From contig CAKKQC010000001.1 of NCBI GenBank assembly GCA_919901855.1, positions 252,995 through 316,994 of the forward strand: a stretch of 64,000 nucleotides of DNA, read 5' to 3'. This document shows, one piece after another, positions 57,645-64,000 of this stretch. Below the pieces are notes generated by a model. That model did not search any database. It worked only from the letters and a program-made list of their open reading frames with translations, and was not told the DNA's origin. This DNA is from a bacterium (GTDB taxonomy: Bacteria > Oederibacteriota > CAKKQC01). Within the stretch, counting starts at the first letter, position 1; each line of letters begins with the position of its first letter. The translations under genes were made by a program, and so were the position numbers.

Positions 57645-58952
57645 ATGAAACGGACCGTCAAGGGATTGGCCGCGCTCGCGCTGGCGGTGCTTGGTGCCTG
57701 CGGCACTGGGTGTTCCCGGCAGGGGCCCGCGGCCGAGGCGCGGCTCGCGCAAGCGCTCGAGGCGATGCAGCAGGGCCGGCTCGACGACGCGGCGCGCCAG
57801 CTCGCGGCGATCAAGCCCACGGGCGGCTGGTTGCGCAGCGCCGCGTTCACGGCGCCGCTCGCCCTGCGCCTGCGGGCGCAGATCGCCCTGCGGACGGGCG
57901 CGTTGGAAGAGTCGCTCCGCCTCTTCCGCGAATACGACAGCCGGTACGGGAGCCTCGCGCCGGTGGCCTGGGTCCGCGCCGGCCTCGCGCTGGTCCAGAA
58001 GTACCACGATTGGCAGGGCGTCCCCGCCCTCCTGTACCTGCGCGGGCTCGAGGTCGAGGAGGACAATCCCGCGCTCGCGCTGCGGACGTGGCGTGGTCTG
58101 CTCCGGGACTACCCGCGCGCGACCATCGCCCCCGCGGCGCAGTTGAAGCTGGGCCTGCTCCAGGAGCGGCTCGAGAACCCGACGTGGGCGCTCGCGGATC
58201 TCACCGCGGTCTCGGACCTGCCGGCGGACGCCGTGGACCAGGACGGCAACCCGGTCGCGCCCCGGGCCCTCCTCGCGATCGGCGAGATCCACCGCGACCT
58301 GCGCCAGGACCCTCCGTCCGCGCGCGCGGCGTTCGACGCCGTCATCGCCAAGTACGGGAAGACGACGTTCACGTCGGCCGACGGCTTGGTCAAGGGGTCC
58401 CCGGCGGCCCTGGCGAAGCTCGAGCTGGCGCGGATGGCCCCCGACGGCGGCCCCGGGCTCCTGGAAGCGGTGGCGGGGTGGACGGGGCCGACCGGTTTCG
58501 TCACGGCGGACCGGGTCGGGGACGTGCGGATGGAGGCGCGGTTCCGGCTCGCGGAGCTGGCGCTCAAGCGCCGCTCGCTCGATGCGGCGAAGACCCGCGT
58601 TGTCGAGATCGTGATCCGGGCGCCGGACGTTCCCGCCGGCCCGCCGTCGGGGCCGCGGCCGTGGTACGGGTACCAGGCGCTGGACTGGCTCGGGGATCAG
58701 CTCGGCAGGCGCTCGCCGGAGACCGCGCTCGCGGGGCTGGCGGAGGTGGAGAAGGAGGCGCGCCACCGCGAGATCTGGGCGTACGCCGCCTTCCAGCACG
58801 TCCGCCTGCTGGCCCGGCTGAACCGGCAGCAGGAGGCGCGCGCGGTGCTCGCCGAGCTGGAACGGCGGTTCCCGAATCTAGAGTGCGACGCGGACGGCAC
58901 GGGACTGACCCTCGTTCCTGCCCGCGAAGCAAGGAAGGTGCTGGGCGGATGA
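57645..58952 (+). CDS. TPR-repeat lipoprotein
   Basis: A 435-aa lipoprotein with signal MKRTVKGLAALALAVLGAC; the lipidated Cys is C19 (LGAC) or C23 (GTGC). The mature part is helical TPR-like repeats (ARLAQALEAMQQGRLDDAAR, ALEESLRLFREYDSRYG, PRATIAPAAQLKLGLL). This layout is common in scaffold proteins of the periplasm or outer membrane. GGGG seven bases before ATG 57645 decides the start over two Mets at 57630 and 57633. It overlaps argJ by ATGA. Confidence 0.8.
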   Translation: MKRTVKGLAALALAVLGACGTGCSRQGPAAEARLAQALEAMQQGRLDDAARQLAAIKPTGGWLRSAAFTAPLALRLRAQIALRTGALEESLRLFREYDSRYGSLAPVAWVRAGLALVQKYHDWQGVPALLYLRGLEVEEDNPALALRTWRGLLRDYPRATIAPAAQLKLGLLQERLENPTWALADLTAVSDLPADAVDQDGNPVAPRALLAIGEIHRDLRQDPPSARAAFDAVIAKYGKTTFTSADGLVKGSPAALAKLELARMAPDGGPGLLEAVAGWTGPTGFVTADRVGDVRMEARFRLAELALKRRSLDAAKTRVVEIVIRAPDVPAGPPSGPRPWYGYQALDWLGDQLGRRSPETALAGLAEVEKEARHREIWAYAAFQHVRLLARLNRQQEARAVLAELERRFPNLECDADGTGLTLVPAREARKVLGG

Positions 58953-60139
58953 GCATCACGGCGGCTTCGGGGTTCCGGGCGGCGGGGGTCTGGGCGGCCA
59001 TCAAGGGGTCCGGCAAGCCGGATCTTGCGCTGATCGTTTCCGATCGCCCCGCGGCGGCGGCCGGCGTCTTCACCGTCAACCGGTTCCGGTCCGTGGATGT
59101 CGAACTCGACGAGGCGCGCCTCGCGGCCACGGGCGGGCGGGCGTCCGCGATCGTGGTGACGAGCGGATACGCGAACACAATGACCGGCCCGGGGGGACGT
59201 AGAGACGCCGTCGCCATCGGCCGGGCTGCGGCGCGGCTCCTGAAAGTGCCCGAGCGCGAGGTCCTGATCTCGTCCACGGGCGCGATCGGGTTCCGGCTGC
59301 CGGTGCCCCGGGTGATCCGGGGCCTGCGGAAGGCGGTCCGAGCGCTGGCGGCGACGAAGGAGGCGGGGATGGCGGCGGCGCGCGGGATCATGACGACGGA
59401 TACGCACCCGAAGCAGGCGGAGGCCAGGTTCTCGGACGGGGGCCGGGTCTTCACGGTCGGTGGGATCGCCAAGGGCGTTGGCATGGTGGCGCCGTCGATG
59501 GCCACGATCCTCGTCTACGTCACGACGGATGCTGCGGTGCCCCCCGCGCCGCTTCGCCGCGCACTCGTGGCCGCGTGCGCGGACACGCTGAACGCGATCA
59601 CGGTCGACGGCCAGATGAGCACGAACGACTCCGCGATCTGTCTCGCGAACGGCGCGGCGGCGTGCAGGGCATTGTCGGGGCCGGGGGTGCGCCGGTTCGC
59701 GGCGGCCCTGCACGAAGTCTGCGCCGCGCTCGCCCGCCAGCTCGTGGCGGACGGTGAGGGTGCGACCCGGCTGATCCGCGTGTCCGTGACCGGCGCGCTG
59801 AACGCCCGGGAGGCCGCGCTCGCGGCCCGCGCGGTCGCGGATTCGGCGCTGGTCAAGACCATGTTCTACGGCCGCCAGGCGAACTGGGGGCGGATTGCCC
59901 AGGCTCTTGGAGCTTCCGGGGCCCGGTTCGATCCTCTCCGGGTGACGGTCCGCGTGGGCGGGTACCCCGCGATCCGGGGCGGCCTCCTCGTGAAGCCGCG
60001 GTTCGAGCTCTACTCCCGGCTCGCGGAAGCCGAAGTCCCGGTCGCTATCGACCTCGGAGCGGGGCGCGCGCGGGCGAGCGTACTCACCTGCGACCTGACG
60101 GAGCGCTACGTCAGGATCAACGCCGGATACCTGAGCTAG
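58949..60139 (+). CDS. argJ: Bifunctional ornithine acetyltransferase / N-acetylglutamate synthase
   Basis: A 396-aa enzyme of arginine synthesis that transfers acetyl from N-acetylornithine to glutamate. The autocleavage and nucleophile site is the Thr of APSMATILVY. The N-terminal SGYANTMTGPGGRRDA and SSTGAIGFRLP are typical. The conserved DGDxSTND reads DGQMSTND here. The C-terminus is close to the usual RxxxINAxYxx form. The start overlaps the lipoprotein stop. No other arg genes are near. Confidence 0.93.
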   Translation: MSITAASGFRAAGVWAAIKGSGKPDLALIVSDRPAAAAGVFTVNRFRSVDVELDEARLAATGGRASAIVVTSGYANTMTGPGGRRDAVAIGRAAARLLKVPEREVLISSTGAIGFRLPVPRVIRGLRKAVRALAATKEAGMAAARGIMTTDTHPKQAEARFSDGGRVFTVGGIAKGVGMVAPSMATILVYVTTDAAVPPAPLRRALVAACADTLNAITVDGQMSTNDSAICLANGAAACRALSGPGVRRFAAALHEVCAALARQLVADGEGATRLIRVSVTGALNAREAALAARAVADSALVKTMFYGRQANWGRIAQALGASGARFDPLRVTVRVGGYPAIRGGLLVKPRFELYSRLAEAEVPVAIDLGAGRARASVLTCDLTERYVRINAGYLS

Positions 60140-60195
60140 TGCGGTCCCAAGCGACCGCAGCCGGGTTTCAGCGGACGCTGAAACCCTGGACGGGC

Positions 60196-60717
60196 ATGGT
60201 CAGGCGGGCAGGAACCGCGACCCGTCTGGGTGATCTGGGGACCACGTCGCTCGGGGCCGGGCGGCGGGTCCCGAAGACCCACCGCAGAGTCGAGGCGCTC
60301 GGGGCGATCGACGAGCTCTCGTGCGTGCTTGGGCTCGCGGCGCCCGAGGCGCCGCGAGCCATGCGCCCCCTCCTGGTCTCCATCCAGCACGACCTCTTCG
60401 ACGTTGGCGCCGATGTCGCCGCAGGCCCGCGGGCTCACGGCCGCGTGACGGCCGCATCCGTCCGCCGGCTCGAGGCCGAGATGGCCCGACGCGCACGGCG
60501 CCGGGCGCCCGTGCGGAGGTTCGTGGTGCCGGCCGGGTGGCTGCACCTCGCGCGCGCCGTCTGCCGCCGGGCGGAGCTGAGGCTCTGGGCGGTCGCCGAG
60601 CGCGACCGCGTCAACCCGGAGGCGTGCCGGTACCTGAACCGGTTGTCGAGCCTCCTGTTCGCGCTCGCGGTCGCGGCGGCGGGGCGCCCACGCCGGTGGA
60701 CACCGCTCGCCCGCTGA
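60196..60717 (+). CDS. PduO-type ATP:cob(I)alamin adenosyltransferase
   Basis: About 173 aa. It contains ATRLGDLGTTSLGAGRRVPK (the TGDxGxTxL loop), HRRVEALGAIDELSCVLGLA, HDLFDVGADVA, CRRAELRLWAV and LNRLSSLLFALAVAA, in the order of PduO/MMAB enzymes. It attaches the 5'-deoxyadenosyl group to cobalamin. The Asp-Lys of TGDKGxT is replaced by Asp-Leu. A GTG at 60139 could add 19 residues, but they lack homology. The product may serve B12-dependent enzymes elsewhere. Confidence 0.8.
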   Translation: MVRRAGTATRLGDLGTTSLGAGRRVPKTHRRVEALGAIDELSCVLGLAAPEAPRAMRPLLVSIQHDLFDVGADVAAGPRAHGRVTAASVRRLEAEMARRARRRAPVRRFVVPAGWLHLARAVCRRAELRLWAVAERDRVNPEACRYLNRLSSLLFALAVAAAGRPRRWTPLAR

Positions 60718-62285
60718 TCACGACGGAGGCCGCCGCCGGCGCGATCCTGGCGGTCGCGGCGGCGATCCGGTTCTTCCGGCTCGGTCTCTTCGCGCTCGGG
60801 TTCGACGAGGCCATGAGCGTTCGGTGGGCGAGCGGGCCCTCGTTGCGGGCCGTCTGGGGAGAGCCGCCCGCCCGGGCCCCGGCGTTCAACGACGTCTATA
60901 ACTCCCTCCTGCACTACTGGATGGTGCTGGGCTCGGATCCGGCGACGGTCCGGGCGCTCTCGGCGATCCTGAGCATCCTTGCCCTCTGGCTGGGATGGCG
61001 AATCCTGAGCCGGCTGCTCCCGCCGGGGCCCGCGCTGGCGGCGCTCGCCCTGTTCGCGTTCTCGCCCTTCCAGGTCCAGTACGCCCAGGAGGCCAGGCAG
61101 TACATGCTTACGCTGGTCTTCGAGTTCGCGGCGACGCTGGCCCTGCTCCGGGCCGTGGCGCCCGGGCGCGCGGGCGTCCGGGCCGGCGGCGCCTGGGCCC
61201 ACGGCGCTTGGGTCAACGGCGCCTGGGCCGCGTGGGCCGCGGGTTGTGCGGTGGCGGCCGTGACCCATCTGGTCGCGCTGGCCTGGATTCCGGCGTCCGC
61301 GGTGTACGTCCTGTTGCTTCCCGGCGCGCGCCGGAACCTCGCGCCGCTGGCCGGCTGGGGCGCGCTGGCCGCCGCCCCGGCGGTCGTCCTCGCGGTCGCG
61401 GACGCCCGCGCGATCACGCTCGTCAATGCCACGTCCCCCAAGGCATACAACCTGCCCGAATTCCTGCTCGGGATCGACAACTTCTTCGGCCCCGGCGCCT
61501 GGGTGCCGGACGCCATGATCCTGCCGGCGCTCGCGGTGTTCGGTGTGGCGATGGTCGTCGGCGTTGTGGTCTGCGCGGTCCCGGGGCGCCCAATGCGCGC
61601 ACCCGGGCTCCGAGCCGCGGTGCTCGCCTTCGGACTGGTGCCGCTGGCGTTGCTGCTGGTCGGGAACTGGACCGGCGCCGTCTACCGGCCGAAACTCAGG
61701 TACGCGATGGCGTCCCAGCTCTTCCTGATGGCCGCATCCGCCCGCGGCTTCTGGGCCCTGCCGTGGCCCGCGGCGCGGGCGGTCGTGCTCGCGGCTTTCC
61801 TGGCGCTGGACGTCGCCTCGCTGGTCCGGTACTTCGGCGGGGGGACGCCGTCGCTGGACCTGCCGCCGTGCAAAAAACCTTTTCACGAGGTGGCGGAGGA
61901 CCTCGTCGCGCGCGCGCGCCCGGGCGACGGCGTTCTCAGCGTCGGATTCGAGACTTACCTGCCACTCGACCGGTATCTGGGCGGGCGGCTGGCGCACGGC
62001 TACATCCTGCGCGATCCCCTAATGTCGGACGGGGAACTGGAGGTGCTGGGATTCCCGTCGGAGGTCCGGGGGTTCATCCGCGCCCACGGGCGGGTATGGG
62101 TCGTGAGCGCCCCGGTCTACTACACGGCGCCGACAGAAGTCCCCGGAGACGTTCTCGCGGTCCTCCGCCGCGTCGCAGTCCTGTGCGAGGAGGCGCTCCG
62201 CCCCGGGATTAGGATCCAGCGGTGGGAGGCGCGCCGCCCGTCGGCCGCCCGGCCCCCGGCCGGGCGGCGGGGGATCGGGCCATGA
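60696..62285 (+). CDS. GT39/ArnT-like polytopic membrane protein (copy C1)
   Basis: A 529-aa protein with about 11 helices. The first loop has GFDEA, with acidic residues at the catalytic position of ArnT/PMT-type enzymes, and YAQEARQYMLTL follows. The C-terminal soluble part contains LPPCKKPFHEVAEDL and RARPGDGVLS. The GTG start overlaps the adenosyltransferase stop by 22 bp. The next gene is a tandem paralogue. Substrates are unknown. Confidence 0.83.
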   Translation: MDTARPLITTEAAAGAILAVAAAIRFFRLGLFALGFDEAMSVRWASGPSLRAVWGEPPARAPAFNDVYNSLLHYWMVLGSDPATVRALSAILSILALWLGWRILSRLLPPGPALAALALFAFSPFQVQYAQEARQYMLTLVFEFAATLALLRAVAPGRAGVRAGGAWAHGAWVNGAWAAWAAGCAVAAVTHLVALAWIPASAVYVLLLPGARRNLAPLAGWGALAAAPAVVLAVADARAITLVNATSPKAYNLPEFLLGIDNFFGPGAWVPDAMILPALAVFGVAMVVGVVVCAVPGRPMRAPGLRAAVLAFGLVPLALLLVGNWTGAVYRPKLRYAMASQLFLMAASARGFWALPWPAARAVVLAAFLALDVASLVRYFGGGTPSLDLPPCKKPFHEVAEDLVARARPGDGVLSVGFETYLPLDRYLGGRLAHGYILRDPLMSDGELEVLGFPSEVRGFIRAHGRVWVVSAPVYYTAPTEVPGDVLAVLRRVAVLCEEALRPGIRIQRWEARRPSAARPPAGRRGIGP

Positions 62286-63874
62286 TCGGCGCCAGGGGCG
62301 CCCGCGGCAGGCGACCGGGGGAGCTGGGGTCCCCGGGCGGCGGCGGCCTCCGTGCCGGCCGGTGGGCGGGGGGGATCGTGCTCCTCGCGGCGGCGGTCCG
62401 CTTCTGGCGGCTCGACGGCTTTGCGCTGGGCTTCGACGAGGCGATCAGCGTCCGCTGTGCCTCGGCGGACTCGCTGCGCGCGGTCTGGGGGATCGCGCCG
62501 GCCCGCGCCCGGTTGTTCACCGACGCGTACAATTCCCTCCTCCATGCCTGGATGGCGCTCGGGTCCGACCCGGCGACCATTCGGGCGCTCTCCGCGTGCC
62601 TGAGCGTCGTCGCGCTCGTGCTCGCGTGGCGAATCCTGCGCGGGCTGCTGCCGGCCGGCTGGGCGCTGACGGCGCTGGCCCTGTTCGCTTTCGCGCCGTT
62701 GCAGGTCCAGCATGCGCAGGAGGCGCGGCCGTATGCCCTGGTGCTGGTACTGGAATTCGCCGCGACCCTCGCGCTGGTCCGGGCCGTGACGCACGGGGAG
62801 CGCGTGGCCTGGGCCGCGTGGGCGTTCGGCTGCGCGCTCGCCGGGGCGAGTCACCTGCTGGCGTTGAGCTGGATTGCGGCGTCGGCCGTCTACGTCTGGC
62901 TCCTGCCGGGGGCGCGACGATCCCTTGCGCCGCTGGCGGGCTGGGGCCTGGCCGCGGCGGCGCCCGCGATCGTGCTGGCGGTCGCGGACGCCCGCGGGAT
63001 CGGGCACATGAACGCCACCAGCCTCGCCATCGTCCCGGCGCAGGACTTCCTCCTCGGGATCGACCAGTACTTCGGGCCCTATGCGTGGGTGCCGGAGCCG
63101 CTGGTGGGGCCCGCGCTCGTGGCCTGGGGGGCGCTGGCCGTGGCGGGCGTGTGCCTCGCGGCGGCGCCGACAGGCACCGGGTACGGCGATCGGCGACTGC
63201 GGGCGGCGGTGGTCGCCTTCGGGCTGGTGCCCCTCGTGCTCGTGCTCGCGGGGAACTGGGCGGGGATCGTGTACCGGCCGAAACCACGGTACGCGATGGG
63301 GGCCCAGCTCTTTCTGGTGGCGGCAGGCGTACGCGCGTTGATGGCCGTGCCGTGGCCGCCCGTTCGGGCGGTGGTGCTCGCCGGGCTGCTCGCGAGCGAC
63401 GCCGCCTCGCTGGTCCGGTACTTCGGGCACGGGATTCCGACGTTGGACCTGCCGCCGTGCAAGAAGCCGTTTCACGAGGTGGCGGCGGACCTCATCGGGC
63501 GCGCGCGACCGGGCGACGGCGTGCTCAGTTGCTACTTCTGGACGTTTCTCCCCCTCGACTATCACCTGGGGGGACGGCTGGCGCATGGGTATGTCCTCGG
63601 GGACCCGATCTTTGCAGAGGGGGAACTGCGGATGCTGGGCTTCCCGTCCCGCGTGGAGGCATTCCTGCGCGCGCACCGGCGTGTCTGGGTGGTGACCGCC
63701 CCGGCGAACTGGACCGAACCGACGGATGTGCCCGAAGATGTCCTCGTGGGTCTGCAACGGGTTGCGGTCCTGCGCGAGGAGGCGCTCCGCCCCGGAATCC
63801 GAATCCAGCGGTGGGAGGCGAGGCACCCGTCGGCCGCCGGGCCTGCGGCCGGGCGGCGGGAGATCGGCCCATGA
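62282..63874 (+). CDS. GT39/ArnT-like polytopic membrane protein (copy C2)
   Basis: A 530-aa tandem duplicate of the preceding gene. It keeps GFDEA, HAQEARPYALVL, LPPCKKPFHEVAADL, and an almost identical last 40 residues (EALRPGIRIQRWEAR and a PAAGRR end). An N-terminal Gly/Arg-rich segment of 25 residues is extra. It starts by ATGA overlap and ends by ATGA overlap with the next gene. Confidence 0.83.
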   Translation: MIGARGARGRRPGELGSPGGGGLRAGRWAGGIVLLAAAVRFWRLDGFALGFDEAISVRCASADSLRAVWGIAPARARLFTDAYNSLLHAWMALGSDPATIRALSACLSVVALVLAWRILRGLLPAGWALTALALFAFAPLQVQHAQEARPYALVLVLEFAATLALVRAVTHGERVAWAAWAFGCALAGASHLLALSWIAASAVYVWLLPGARRSLAPLAGWGLAAAAPAIVLAVADARGIGHMNATSLAIVPAQDFLLGIDQYFGPYAWVPEPLVGPALVAWGALAVAGVCLAAAPTGTGYGDRRLRAAVVAFGLVPLVLVLAGNWAGIVYRPKPRYAMGAQLFLVAAGVRALMAVPWPPVRAVVLAGLLASDAASLVRYFGHGIPTLDLPPCKKPFHEVAADLIGRARPGDGVLSCYFWTFLPLDYHLGGRLAHGYVLGDPIFAEGELRMLGFPSRVEAFLRAHRRVWVVTAPANWTEPTDVPEDVLVGLQRVAVLREEALRPGIRIQRWEARHPSAAGPAAGRREIGP

Positions 63875-64000
63875 TCGATATATGGACGTTCTCCGGCTGG
63901 TTCCTGTTCGGGAGCCGGCTCGTCGGGCTGGCCGCCGTGTCCGCGCTCCTCTGGGACGCCGTCGCGCGGGTCGGCGGCGGTCCGTTGGCGCTGTTCCGCG
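63871..64000 (+). CDS. Start of a further membrane protein, cut by the window edge
   Basis: Forty-three residues are visible: MIDIWTFSGWFLFG, then a hydrophobic helix (LVGLAAVSALLWDAVA) and a second beginning. The start overlaps the stop of the preceding gene (ATGA), so the operon continues. The family cannot be assigned from this length. Confidence 0.6.
   Translation, partial: MIDIWTFSGWFLFGSRLVGLAAVSALLWDAVARVGGGPLALFR

Overview
This window looks like part of a high-GC, Gram-negative bacterial chromosome around the replication origin. The gene order around dnaA, a cluster of DnaA boxes, and the switch from mostly minus-strand genes on the left to plus-strand replication genes on the right place oriC near 24.1-24.5 kb. 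A PorV-like outer-membrane protein next to a secreted protein with a FlgD/T9SS-type C-terminal domain, and a CsgG lipoprotein, suggest a relative of the FCB group, for example a high-GC uncultured lineage such as Eisenbacteria. That placement is an inference and has not been tested.

Region 1 (1-7.6 kb, minus strand) is a tightly overlapped assimilatory sulfur operon. In transcription order it runs metY, cysK, a DUF2061 membrane protein, precorrin-2 dehydrogenase, a CobA-HemD fusion, cysH, cysD and cysN. It takes sulfate to APS and sulfite, makes siroheme for a sulfite reductase that is not in the window, and fixes sulfide into cysteine and homocysteine. A good promoter with overlapping palindromes precedes metY. 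Divergent from it are a GH42 beta-galactosidase, nadC and a Nudix hydrolase.

Region 2 (10.9-13.3 kb) is accessory DNA. A 1.1-kb cassette with 38-bp imperfect terminal inverted repeats carries a membrane protein, a zinc-ribbon protein and a GIY-YIG-like protein. It is followed by an orphan VapB antitoxin and an ORF6N-domain gene. A family of near-perfect palindromes recurs here. One copy lies inside the ORF6N gene and encodes its conserved LRSQIVISK motif, and the cassette ends resemble the same palindrome. This is the best candidate in the window for an undescribed system.

Region 3 (13.3-23.7 kb, minus) holds an MsbA-like ABC transporter, the PorV/T9SS-cargo pair, a small YqzL-like protein, a SpoU methyltransferase, ComM, a J-domain/TPR protein and a nucleotidyltransferase fused to a degenerate phosphomutase. 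An 860-bp gene-free stretch follows, with tandem hairpins, a strong promoter and the DnaA boxes.

Region 4 (24.5-45.1 kb) holds dnaA, dnaN and csgG. Next come, on the minus strand, PilZ, an NlpC/P60 peptidase with a dipeptide epimerase (muropeptide recycling), rpsO-pnp with a striking Gly/Arg-rich PNPase tail, and a B12-binding radical SAM protein. Then recF, dciA, gyrB and gyrA follow, with a membrane pseudo-histidine kinase overlapping gyrA.

Region 5 (45.1-64 kb) is dominated by at least eight large polytopic membrane proteins of GT-C/GT39, DUF2723 and YfhO type, many of them paralogous pairs. A TPR lipoprotein, argJ and a cobalamin adenosyltransferase are interspersed. The cluster is probably dedicated to lipid-linked sugar transfer at the cell envelope and runs off the right edge.
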